A DNA stretch of 64,000 nucleotides from Membranipora membranacea (lineage: Eukaryota > Bryozoa > Gymnolaemata > Cheilostomatida > Membraniporidae). Each line of letters begins with the position of its first letter. The stretch's first letter is position 1. Position numbers and translations under genes: made by a program. Of the stretch, positions 49,001 through 60,786 are shown piece after piece. The notes under the pieces are model-generated. The model was not told where the DNA came from and searched no databases. It saw only the letters and a program-made list of their open reading frames with translations. The DNA is taken from contig OU612065.1 in assembly GCA_914767715.1 (NCBI GenBank), forward strand, positions 7,070,001 to 7,134,000, written 5' to 3'.

Positions 49001-52000
49001 GAGTTGTACAAATTTCAACAACAGTAGCAGTACAATAACAAAAACATAAAAGCCAGTTCTTTTATCAACACAAGTGATTATTACATTTGCCCATTATAAA
49101 GAAGTGCTGCATTTCTTATCTGAATTATTACAGTATTTTCAATATCTATAAAAATATAATTAGCGGCTAAGTTCTTAAACAGTCGGACAATACTCTTACG
49201 CCCTACAGAAATGGGTACTTCATTTAATTTGCCACATAAATAAACAAATTTTAAGACGGTCCCAGGTCAGGTACGAATAAGGTACAATAATAGCCTCTAT
49301 AGACTGAGAGGGAAAACGTTCACCTAGAGCCTTGTGCTGTATATGTTATAATATGTACTGTATATTTACTGTGTACGTAAAGTACAATTGTAATCTCCTC
49401 TGTATCCGCAGTTGTTTATTAATTGGCAGCCAGACGCTCTGCTAATGCTTAGAGAGATGAACACCAAGTATTCCCCTCATACATTAAGCTATCTAGACAT
49501 ATTCCTATCCGACTAGGAAACTAGTACTGTATGATTTATTTAGAACAACTTTGTATATTTGAGAGGAGTTTCATGATACTGCGTATTCTATGATGTTACA
49601 AATTGTTGAGAGTTATCTACTTCTTATCAGCTGAGAGCAGTTGGTAGAGTGTTTTCCTTTGATCATCATTCCCCGATTTCTTGGCCTTATTATCCTTTTT
49701 GACCCATGGGAGATCAGGCTCTGAAATCATTAAGCATCCATTATCTTATTCGCCAAGCAGAGGGGCTTTCTGAGAGAACTACAAGCTAACCAAGCTAGCT
49801 ATACTCCAAAGCAAAATAACTTCTAGAATAAGGATCATCCCTCCATGCAGTCCATATGTCCATGCTGTTCTTAGATCTTTGACAATGTGAATTGCGTTCT
49901 TTCACTGCCAGGGTCAAACTCTCATTCCATGCGGCTTGTCATTCCATGCAGTGATCTAGTAAGTAAGTTTTTTCCACTCCACACAGAGAAGTACCCATTT
50001 GAGGTCTGAGTTCTTCGACCTTAGAGCACAAGGATAGTTCATGCCTTCCAAGTTCCTCCGTTTGATTTCATCATCAACGCCATGCCGAGACTGGTGCTGG
50101 TATTGGTAGGTAGCAATAATCAGACACTCTGAACGTATAAGGTGTAAACATGCTCACAAACCTGGGTTGTCATCCCATAAGTACAGCTTCACCCTTTCAA
50201 TGACATAGATTACAACCCAGGCCGTAGAGCATGAGTGTGCAGACTTCAACAAAACTCTGCGAGAACTATTCCAAACACAGCAGTACCTGGTTCGGGAGCC
50301 GCCACTTTGCTACTCTTGAATTTTGCGGCTCTTGCAGCTTTTTTTCGTTCAGATTCTAGGAGCTTCTCCTGTTGTATTCGCATTTCCTCCTCTTGTTTCA
50401 GTCTCTCAGTTTCTCTCTGTCGCTCCAGTTCTTCTCGACGTTTTCTTGCTTCCTCTTCGTGTACTTTGGCCTCTGAAAAGAAGCTCTTGAATCAGCTTTC
50501 CATTGAAGGCATTTCACTGGCGGAAAGATGGCATGAACGCGTGCTAGCAACACTGATGTTGTTTACTCGAACCATCATATTATTGAGAACGATCATAATA
50601 AATGCCTGGTTTGATCATACCGAAAACTTGATGGGAGAGAATTGCTTTCGAAGGCACTCTAACAATCTAACAAGGAAACCAATAAACCACAAAACGGTGT
50701 TTGATCCCAATGAAAGTGAAGGAATACCTTCTCTCGGAGAACATCACAAATCAAATACAATAACCTACAGCGACTGACCCTTCTGTCATGCATGATTTTC
50801 TTGAGGAATGCTTATGACAGTTCAATAAAATTTTGCCACTTTCCAAGCTTGTGGCAACCTTTGATGATATGGCTATGTTTCAAACCTGGCAGCAGTGCTT
50901 AAAACTCATATCAATCTCAAACACACCAGGCATGCAGTAATACATATCCAACTGACATCAAGTTATTCTAAACATCCAATTAGTCTGAGGAGAATGCGGG
51001 GAAGCGCATTAGGGAGTTCACCAGGCTAATAGACGGAATTGGATTTTGAAAATAATTCGGAAACTGTTTATCATTACGGAGGTATTTCCATATACTTCTG
51101 ATTATCTAGTAGCAAAGCGGATTAGCCTGAATCACACTGAATCTACGCTGTCAGTCAGTTACCCCTGTATATAAACTAGAGTCAATGATGAATAAATAAC
51201 ATGTAAATACAAGCTAGCCAAAGTCATATCAATCCATCACTCCATGCTGACATGCCTCACTCATCAACATGCTGTTCACCTTCGGCAGCGCGAGCCTCCT
51301 CCTCCTCCTGCTCCATCATGTCAGCAATTTGTTTCTGACGCGCCAGAAATAGGTTTACTCCTTTACTGCGCCCTCCTCCTCCGGAGTTTTGGGAAGTGGC
51401 TGGGATTTCCGACGCCTTCACTCCTAATATTATATCATAATTCGGCGTGATGAATGAAACTCGTGAGGTCATCCTTGTGGATATAACTGGTTATCAGAAT
51501 GATCACGGAGGCCGTAGTTGAGATAGTCGGTCGATTGAGATAATGATATTTGGGTATTGGTACTAAGCGAGTTTAGATAAGATTAAACCTATACCTATAC
51601 CTTATGTTACACCTACAAGCCTGAAGGAAAATGTATAATATATTTGGCATTCATATCTCAGTTGATACGTTATCTTCCTATGATTATATTACAACTCACC
51701 CTCTGTAGCAGACATACTGACTGAATGTTGAATTTCTGATGAGATTTTGTGCGAGTCCTTGTTAGATGGGCCAGAGTTGTGCACACTCGACGCTGTAAAG
51801 GCAACAGGCTTGTGTACCTTAGTTGTGACTCCTAAAAGCAGAGTATTCACCTTTAAAATCATCCAATAAATGTATAAGTCATAGCATAGGTCACCTCTGC
51901 TTAATACAGACATCAAAGCTTTAAAACAAACTACTTAAATTTGGCAATGAGAGCATCATAAAACAATAAGATAATGTAATCATCTGAGGCTCTATAATTG

Positions 52001-55000
52001 ATACTTCAGGGCGCAAAGGGTGTCTCAGCAAAGCGGCTTGTTTTTTATCTTACTCTAAGTATGCTATAATCAGTTGAGTAACACTTTATAACCGACCATG
52101 AGCACTACACGGAACCTAATAATAACAGGAGTAAAAAATTCCACACAAAATGTCACACTCAGCAGGCATGGAGTAACAACTCAGAACACCCCAGGCCAGT
52201 AACGTGTCAATGGTGTCCACCCATTAGAGCATGCATGTAACTTGAAAAAAGACAAGATGCCTAATAATTAGACCATAAAATGAAGCAGATCAATATGTTG
52301 TGAACACACTAGCAGACAATAAGATTCTTCAGTACACAACATTTTCCTTGTAGAAATTGTAGCCAAAAGCCATATGTGTATGATGTTTACCACCTCTGAT
52401 CCTCATATGTTTGTAAAGCCTGTAAGCTGAAATGGTGGGGTGGCGCTTATCAACCTATTAGGAGAAGGTAAACACTGATAAGCAATGATAACCTGACATG
52501 CTGTCATGATTCTCAGGGTGTTGGGGTTCATCATAAGCCGGTCCACGGATATCGCTTTAGTGGTCCATTGTGGAAGACGGAATAGACACACAGCATAGAT
52601 CACATGCCAATCAAAAACAAACAATATAAGCAAAATATCACAAACCACTCCACCAAGATCAGAGAGTGCAGAGAACCAATCCACATCACTTAAACCATGC
52701 CGGGACATAAGCCAACGCATCAGTCTGCGTACCTCTTTCCTCCCCTCCTACTGCCTCCCGATGTCTCTCTTCTGCTTCTCTTTCAGCTTCCTCCTGCTCC
52801 ATCATATCGGCGATCAACTTCTGTCTCGCCAGAAACAGATTAGCCCCCTTGCTCCCTCCACCACCGGAGGGAACTGATGAAGGCGTATGAGTGGTAGGGA
52901 TTTCAGACATATCCTCAACACTCAGTAAATTATCAGACATAGTGGATAATTATATTCACAAGATTCTCTTATTTTCCAAGCTTAGCGCCGGTTTGATGTT
53001 CAGGATTCCATATGTTGATGAACGTCACGTTGCGTTGTTAGACCATCCGTGTTCCAGTTGCTGGTACCATAGAAATCAAAAGCTTTAGTTTGAATTTAAA
53101 ATCAGAAATAAGCTTTGTAGAACAACACATACAAATGCTGAAAAATGAGAGACTATGACATTGAAGATGTATACTACTTTGCAAAAAGAACTTACCGTTT
53201 TTCACCCAAGAAAGATTAGCAGAATTATTTTTCGCCACAAGAAATGAGCTGTTGACCGTTGAATCCTCTATCAAGAAAACAGAAAGTATTTTAGCTAGGG
53301 AAGCGGGTTAGGTTAATAGCAGAAATCGAAAGTTGACTGGCAAAACAGTATATAGAGCAGTACTGATTTGAGAAACGTAAGCTATAATCTATTTTACAGT
53401 AGCATCGGTTTAGGTAATAAGTTAGGAGAGCTGATGTTTTTGTGATAGGTCGATTACAGCTGATTATAGTCCCAGTATGCAGCAGCAGCAGTTGTTATAT
53501 TATTATGTTATATAGCAGTGTGTATAAATAATTAGATCTGAAAATCTCAGCTGCATCCCTTCACATAGTGTTACAACAGCTAATATATTACTGCTAAAGC
53601 CATTAACGCTACCTCCTCAGCTTTCATGTTCTTCCAACCAAAATATTTGTTTTGACAATAGCATACACGAAACCCCAAAACTTTTGCACCATCAAGACAC
53701 AGCTCAACACAACTCACTGATATTGACAGATGTTTTTTTTTCTTACTCATAGGTGCTCTCAAAACCTTTCGATCCAGTTAGTTAGATAATATTATCCCGT
53801 GCTATTCATGTTCGACTTCGGCGTTTAATAAGTGAGAGGTAAAATATGGCATTTACAATGTTAATCTACGAGCGAGCGGATCTGTCAATCATAAATGACA
53901 TCCTTCACGCTAATCATATCCTCAAGTTTATGATTAGGTAATAGAATAAAACACCTATAGTTCCGCCTACTCGACTGATGTTATCACATAGTAAGGATAT
54001 AGTAAACATCTCTCGCTGATAAGTTTACCTGATGGGTCAGGATAACTGATGGCGAGGTCACCTGACAGCTATTTCAATTTTAAATCTAATATTTTTTTGC
54101 AAATTTGAATACAGAACTGGCTATGTAAAAGTTACAATAAACAGGCACCATAAACATACAACCTTAAGCACCTGCTGTTACAGAGTGTTGTCTGCTAATT
54201 GCATGTACTATGACAGTGAGTTTTAAATATTGTGACAGCTTACTTGACATGTGGTATGAAGAGCATAGGTACAGCAGGTGCTTGTTGGCTGAAAGGATTA
54301 TTGTAACATACAGTACACAGTGTATGTAGCTCTACCCTAAATGTTTGAATGAGCCGCCATATGGATGTGAAGATGTGTTATACCAAGTGGAGGAGATACG
54401 GGAGGTCAATCTTATGGTGATAATAATTAGTGAATTTGTTTCCTGCAATAGCATGGGCTTGTGCGATGGAAGCCGATTGTCATATCTATCAAGCTGGTAC
54501 CACCGGTTCTCCATGTGCAGGCAGAGTCTTCCACTACCCATATCCAGTACATGTCACTATAGATTTGAACGGGCTTAAGTTGCAGAGATAGGAAAATAGA
54601 TAGCAGCGAGAGGGGGGGAGGGGCTATGATAAGTAAAAAGGAAAGGAAAATTGTAAATGATGAAGTTGTGTTCTCTTACCTATAGAGTTGACAATCCTTG
54701 AATCATTATTCATGCCGCTCAAACTTATGAGGTTTGCGTGTGCTGGTCTGTAATTAAATACAAAAAAATAATTGAATAATAGTAGCTAATACTGATGGGC
54801 TTTATCATGTATTTAAATTAAAAACATGGTCTAATGTGGTACATAACAGAAAAAAGCATATGCTGCGGCAAATAAAGCTTGATTTCTGTTCTAACCTCCA
54901 GGGATTCTGTTATTACACAATATCCATGTCTTACAAGAAATTTCCTCGTAACAAACAAATCTAAGCGGTAAACAGAGAGACATTAGATTATGCCCTTTGG

Positions 55001-57567
55001 CTACCAAACAGAAAAACACATTACATAATAGAGTGAGTGGTGGAGAACTTAGAACAAGTTATCATTTATTTACCCTCAACTAATGATGAGGCTGTTCTAA
55101 ATTGATAAGCTGTAAACAAAATCTGTTTTAAATTGAGACATGAGCTAACAAAACCAGAGTAACTAGGAGGCAATGTTCTGACTAGCTTGTCTGGACAAGT
55201 ACTTTGAACCAAGTTAGACAAATGCCATATTGAGTTACAGTTACAGCACCAAATTGTGGCACCAGTTTAGCACAGTCATAGATACAATAGTATATGGCAC
55301 TGACAGCTTTTGAGTGTCGTGACTTAACAGGTTGTTGGCAGAATACAGCTGTACCTGATCTCTAATGACAGAGGAGTTTTAGGCTGAACAGCTCTTATAA
55401 GATTGACAGCTTGAGATAAGATGAGACCTTGTAGAGAAGTATTGTTTATACTCAGTACATAATCACCCTCTGATAATCCATGTACATCAGCTAGACTTCC
55501 TTGATTTACCTGTAAAAATAACCAGAGCTACGGGTTTATATTAACATTAAAATATATACATGCTGCACAACTTTTTTTTTATAATTCACTTGCAACTTGA
55601 CAACAGGGAAGGGAATGGGTGGGATAAGCCCTAGAGTTTGCAGTAATTAAGGTGATCGTGATAATTGTTCCTTTGATTTCAACTAATCATCATAATCTCC
55701 TGTGTATTATGGAAGGTACCACAAGATGGTCCCATCCTATCCGCACGCACGGATAAATAAAACAGAGTGACGATGTTCGAAAATTCGGCCTCATTTTCAA
55801 ATGCCTATAAATTTACATGGCCTTCTAATGCTGGGAAAGAATCACGCATCGAGAGCAGTTTCTGAACTGTGACCACAATAGCTGAGTATTCTCAGCCATC
55901 CAGGCATTATAATTACAGCAAGCACTACCCTTAATTTCTCTTTGACAATTTAAACCTGATTAGAATTACATGCCACTAACTAGGTCACTGGCTACAACAC
56001 ACCAATATATCATTATTGTTTCCGTGATTGTGCTGACATGGAGTAATTTAATTTTCAATCAGATATTTATTGTCCGACATAAATGAAATTCGGGTAACAA
56101 CCTGTGTCTCTGACTTTATGAGATTCATGTGTCATGGATGGGCAGGAAAAGCTCATATCATGATACCAGATCAACAATGATGAATTAGATATAAGACCGT
56201 TACTTTCTGATGCTCGAACTGTGTCCTGTGCAATTACCCAAATGCTACACTCTTCAATCAATCAATTTGATGTATCAGTGTCATCTATCAGCTTTTTATG
56301 GAGTCATCATATGGATTAAATTCTTTTTCCTATCCTTTAACGCAGAGAAAGTAATCTCATCGTAATGTACCATTTTGAAATAGAGAGATTGAAATCCATG
56401 ACCATTGCTTGATGTGTTGTGAAGCAGGAGAAATACTTTATTTTTTGAAGAACTGGGAGCAATAAGATGTATCCCTCTTCAACAATATGAATGTATGAAT
56501 CAAATTCACTATCACAGAGTAGGGCTTTATTGTGTTGTGTTGTTATCTTATATGAATTTTCATCAGTGATAATGAAATGAGTAACCTCTCATCATTTATG
56601 AGCTATTTATGACACCGATGTGTTGTGACCATAGGCATATTATATGTTACATCACATTATATTATATAAGTTTTTGGTCATGACTCATTAAGTTACTATC
56701 ACAGAGTACCAGAATTATTGCCAATGACAATTTCAGTATCTTTGGTTTAACTGTTCAATTATTGTACTGAAGTACCAACCACCATTGAGTAAAACTCTCC
56801 TTATATCACTTGTAGTTTAGCTATGCTACATATTAGGGCCACAAAATTCTCAGGAATTCAATCCACTGAGAACTCTATTAAAACCGTTTATTGTAAAACA
56901 GAACCTGACTGATCTACTCGCCCACAGACTAGTAAATTTCAATTATTGAAAATCCAACTCAAATACCAGCTCACTCGGCCAAATTGAGAGTTACAGCAGT
57001 CAGTATTTTATATAACAATAAACTGTTTGAAGAAGAAAAGAAAATAAATCTCTTAAATAGGTTGTGCAAACAATCTGTGAGTAATATAATATTAATCTCC
57101 TTTTCATCCAAATATTTTCATTGCTGGGATGTGCCTATCAGACCTAATAATCAAAATGTGATGGACGATTGCTGTATTGATCACTGAATGAGTGCCTCAG
57201 TGGCAATACTCATCGTCACAAAATTATATCCGACAAATTGTCAATCAGGTGAAGCTGTTCACGCCTTAAAAGTAGAGATAGAGGTTTTCCCTGATCAAGA
57301 GGCAGGTGATTTCGCTTAGATAATTAATTAAATTGTGCAAACCTTATTTTTTCATGGGGCAAAAGAGTGGCTGCTTAGGAGATATATTTATCACATTAAT
57401 GCATATAATTGATTCTATGAAGAAATGATAGGTCTAAGTATTTTACACTTCGAATCCTTTTGACTTACCTTTGATATCTTGAAAAAAGGTTCACCATCAT
57501 CTGGACCCCCTCCAAGACGCAGACCCCATGGTGGCCCACCGACCAGTGTGACTTTGCAGGTAGTCAT
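35513..57567 (-). CDS. SORBS: PDZ-SoHo-SH3x3 scaffold (PDLIM-like PDZ joined to SORBS)
   Basis: Longest in-frame model, 25 exons, about 1297 residues: 57567-57469, 55509-55355, 54747-54680, 53267-53196, 51831-51700, 51423-51280, 50472-50287, 48514-48375, 47932-47800, 47056-46949, 46021-45753, 45571-45502, 45250-45042, 44215-44145, 42791-42544, 40162-39626, 39007-38901, 38611-38526, 37990-37805, 37657-37543, 37361-37236, 36951-36834, 36529-36260, 35912-35837, 35681-35513. Residues 1-84 form a PDZ domain ([33 protein letters not shown]). A charged coiled coil (50472-50287), a sorbin-homology segment ([16 protein letters not shown]) and three C-terminal SH3 domains follow ([48 protein letters not shown] ending GTFPGNYV). 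SoHo plus three SH3s defines the SORBS family (CAP/ponsin, vinexin, ArgBP2), linking vinculin and flotillin to actin. A PDZ in the same chain is not known to me. Two adjacent genes remain possible. Confidence 0.75.
37033..37082. repeat. (TA)n/(CATA)n microsatellite
   Basis: A run of TATATACATACA passing into pure (AT)n, in an intron between SH3-coding exons of the SORBS part. Confidence 0.8.
40640..41658 (-). CDS. Large alternative 5' coding exon of the SORBS part
   Basis: ATG at 41658-41656 opens a 339-codon frame leaving in phase 2 (CC|GTATGT), which joins a 59-base exon (40463-40405, phase 2 in, 1 out) and then the common exon at 40162. No upstream exon in the model fits its entry frame, whereas 42544 joins 40162 directly, so this looks like an internal promoter giving a three-SH3 protein of about 955 residues without PDZ or SoHo. 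The encoded segment is Ser/Asn-rich, with HKNCVCC and LRERFERK as the only notable blocks and no known domain. Confidence 0.6.
43621..44069. mobile_element. TA-flanked MITE (449 bp), mariner-type
   Basis: Inverted terminal repeats of about 41 bp (TAGACAGTTTTCTGAGCTCT outermost) match with three mismatches. Each end abuts a TA (43619-43620, 44070-44071), the target duplication of Tc1/mariner elements. No transposase frame. It sits in a PDZ-SORBS intron between the 44145 and 42791 exons. Confidence 0.8.
49617..49720 (-). CDS. Alternative terminal exon: short PDZ-coiled-coil isoform
   Basis: The acceptor TTTCAG and phase-1 entry fit the coiled-coil exon ending at 50287. It adds [20 protein letters not shown] and about 14 more residues, ending in TAG at 49619-49617. 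A minus-strand AATAAA at 49540-49535 lies 77 bases beyond. The resulting protein would be about 319 residues: PDZ, LFLARQK motif and coiled coil, without SoHo or SH3. This could be the true 3' end of a separate PDLIM-like gene. Confidence 0.65.
52733..52940 (-). CDS. Alternative first exon of the PDZ-SORBS locus
   Basis: Begins with ATG at 52940-52938 ([11 protein letters not shown]) and leaves in phase 1, joining the 51831-51700 exon in frame. No acceptor fits the preceding 53196 exon (phase 1), so a separate promoter is the simplest reading; acceptor TGAG at 52922 could instead take the PDZ exon 55355 (phase 2). It encodes [20 protein letters not shown], a near copy of the segment in exon 51423-51280. 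Confidence 0.55.
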
Positions 57568-58439
57568 ATCACAACAAGGCTGTTTGAAACTGTATACGGA
57601 TATCTATAATAGAAAATCACACAATGATTATTCATAGATACTGACGGTTTTACAAACCTTTGTCCTCCTGTCCTATTAGTGGTATCCTACCCTTATCTGT
57701 ATGATGACCAACATGGGCACCTGGAGCTGGCAGGCATTATTTCGCCATTGTTAAAGTCCAATATCAACCAATATCAACCACTTGCAATGATCGTGAGTGG
57801 TTGACACTGCATGAGCTAGAGGACATGCCTGCAAGCCCTACGATAAGCCATATATATTTATTATGGGCTCATATCATCATATTAATTTTCATTACAATAG
57901 TTGTCATCATCCTATGCCCATTGCAGTTCAGCGGTCGGTTCTCAAGTCCAAACCTCAGAGGGGTTGTTATCATCTTGATATCTATTATAAATATTATTAT
58001 ACCACCCTGTGTATAATCATCTACATCCCACTGCAGTCCACTGACTACTGGGGATTGTTGGACCCCCAGCCAGGTGTACTCCGAGCCCCGACCTGCCTAC
58101 AAACTGAGAGCTAATTTGCGCAGACATTGCGGCCTCGCCCCTAAGGCATCCCTATCTCGCCACCCATTCTTCGGGGTGCGGTGAGTGACAAAAGCTTGCA
58201 AAACCAACATTTCTTTAACCAACATCTTGATTCTTATTCAACTTATTATACCTTACCAAGTTACGGCTTGTCTCCTACGTCCATTTCTTTACTTACTTAC
58301 TTACTTGGTACTTGTCGAGTAATCTCCAACTTCTGATGAAGGTTATTGAGATGTGGCAATCTCATATATCCGTATTTCGTTTCCGGGTTAATAACTGATT
58401 ACCAAATTTAGAAAGCCATACACCCTAACCTGCCACTGG

Positions 58440-58630
58440 GGGACCTGTAAGCAGCGAGCTGCCTGGTGGAAGTTGGTTCCAAAGCTTCGCAGTTTTGATG
58501 AAGAAGCTGTTCATATGAGATACCGTGTTGGTCTATCCCCCAATGAACAGACAACAGAGCCAGTTGACCATTTCTCTGTGTCTCAGCATAGAGGAGTCTG
58601 ATCCATTAAACATGTGGTTCAAATCTACGT
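58440..58630 (-). mobile_element. Non-LTR retrotransposon remnant (RT C-terminus)
   Basis: On the minus strand a broken frame reads TVSHMNSFFIKTAKLWNQLP then PGSSLLTG and a stop, which resembles the conserved end of non-LTR reverse transcriptases (NSFF.RT..LWN.LP). Upstream the frame is interrupted by stops, so it is a dead fragment. Recognition is by the short motif only. Confidence 0.45.
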
Positions 58631-60280
58631 AGAACTGTTGCAATTTATTAGGATATAAGAGGTATTTCTCATATATAATTCGTACACTTTTTTTGTTTAT
58701 TTTCTGTCACATTGATAGTTAGCTTGAGATTACAGTTTACAACATTAATATTTTGCAAATCCATTTACACACATAATATAAACTCCCTCGGCCTATAGGT
58801 TATGATTGGAGACCCTAGGTTATTAAATAGGGCGGGGTTTAAAGTTCATGGAGTTATCATGTCATATGTTATTCTGTTTTGAGAAAATTCTGTTCTGTGA
58901 AAAATCGGAGTTGTGAAACTTTTATCAAGGTCAGAACAACTCCTAAGGGTGAGGCAAAGAATGACAAAGGGATATTTCACCTTCCCACCCTCCCTGTTTT
59001 AAACCTGACCCATGAAATCGTTCACTGCTTTAGGGAAATGAGATATCTTTCGAGAATGCGATTTGGGAATTTGCCTCATTGAAAGATCAAGAGAGGGAAG
59101 TTAGCTGAAATACCTCCCATACAGTCAATAGTTAAACCAACATAATTATAATTGCCTAAATTAAAACTTGTCTCTATCCGGTGGTCATTGGTCAACCAGC
59201 AGACAATGAACGTAGTAGCTTCTATGTGCCCGGTTTGATGGTAGCAGCATTTCATTACAACCACATTCCCATCCCTTCAGTTGAATATGCAATATTCAGG
59301 GTAGACAAAGTCCTAAATACACCCTACTACCATCAACCCCGGTAACGTGTGAGCACTTTGAAATTATGTAGCAGACCTATACTGAGGAAAGTATTCATTA
59401 CTATTTTCATGGAAACTTGAACAAATGCCTGGCTCAGCGGTGGATGAGGTCTTAAAAACGCTGACACTCAAAGAGCATTTGAGTCTGATTATTTCGTTTC
59501 ACTGAATCCCTCGTACTCATCGTTTAAATTGTTCCACTATTCTAACATACAACAGTGTATACCACTTCTGATCTGATAAAGAGATATAGATTAGGTAGGT
59601 AGATTAATTTATTGCATGTCAGGGCCTTAGGGATAAGAGCTGAAGTATGTCTTATTTGTGAGTTCAACCAGTACTCCTTGAATCTCGTTTGTCCAAGATA
59701 ATCTTTAGTGTGAGGAAATCATCGCGATGGTTAGTCCAGTATCTCTAAAGCTTTAGATTTTTATCATTTCACTTTTAGCCTTCGGAGACAGTTCATGCTA
59801 CCAACTGATTGGTTGGCACAGTGAGATATTATGTTCATGCTTTCTTTGCTTTCCTTGATTATTCATATCAGAGGGACCTGACCTGTTTGTATGTCATCTA
59901 TACTCTACAGCAAAGTCAGCCAATATGGCCTTATGGCTGGTATGGTTGCCTCAAGATGAGCCGGCTATGGTTTGACAATGTGTCCGTTGGGTGATCACTG
60001 CTAAACCAGCGTATGTATCTGAATCCTCATGCAGGGACGGGCTTTCTTTGTACTTAATCGATTATGTATTGAAGCTCTTATTCCTACAATTTTTCAATCA
60101 CTGGCACACTTTTTTTGCAACACATATTCCATGTTATTTCTTTGTGATGAAATACAATCAAATCAATTAATGAAGTATTTGAATAAAATCAACAGGTTAA
60201 ATTTTGATGGCTGAAACTAAATGAAAATCAGACGAGGACATTTTGTAACTCTACTAGAGGACATACTAACACCACCCTCT

Positions 60281-60322
60281 AGCCTGGGTAGGCTGTAGTG
60301 TCATCGACAGCCTGCCCAGGCT
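60281..60322. repeat. Hairpin with 16-bp arms
   Basis: AGCCTGGGTAGGCTGT and ACAGCCTGCCCAGGCT pair fully if one G-U is allowed, with a 10-base loop, about 460 bases upstream of the CCDC17-like start codon. Confidence 0.75.
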
Positions 60323-60786
60323 GACCACCCTCCCTATGGGAGATTATTGTTATCAGACATGATATGAGGAGCTGTAACATAGCAACTGATATATTTGTTT
60401 GATCTTGTTGTGCCGCTTATAATCTTATATTCATATGATATTATAATATATTAAGGACCCTATCATACCTTATCAAAATCTTAATACATGCCAGTTTTCT
60501 ATTGAACTGCAAACAAAACAAAAACAAATAGGCTGTTTTGTTAACATTAGCTACATACATGGCATTAAACTTTCATTACTATTTGGAGTGCTGCCACATG
60601 AATACACACTTTTCCGTTAACTAAATTAAGTCATAGTTTGTGAAGGAGCTTTCACTTGAGAGTCTATTTCATTTTCTGCGCGGCACTATGACCATATCAT
60701 TCTGATTTTGGGACAATCGTAAGAGACTGATACATTTGGATAATCAAGGAAGAGTCTGAAGGAAGGAGTCTGAGAACAGCTTGATC

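Larger units (their letters stand above)
57568..60786. other. Gene-poor stretch between PDZ-SORBS and CCDC17-like genes
   Basis: Contains the promoters of both divergent genes. The first PDZ exon may have an upstream non-coding exon, since an acceptor (CTATTATAG) lies at about 57602. Also here are a decayed retroelement fragment, a short (ACTT)n run near 58290 and a 16-bp hairpin at 60281-60322. I see no other gene. Confidence 0.4.

Noticed and set aside
50235-50777. 180-residue plus-strand frame rich in Ser/Cys/Phe
   Set aside because: Antisense of the coiled-coil exon 50472-50287, then random open frame.
57801-58114. Overlapping plus-strand frames in the gene-poor stretch
   Set aside because: Low-complexity Ile-rich translations; no domain, start context or splice pattern.
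58288-58306. (ACTT)n run
   Set aside because: Too short to matter.
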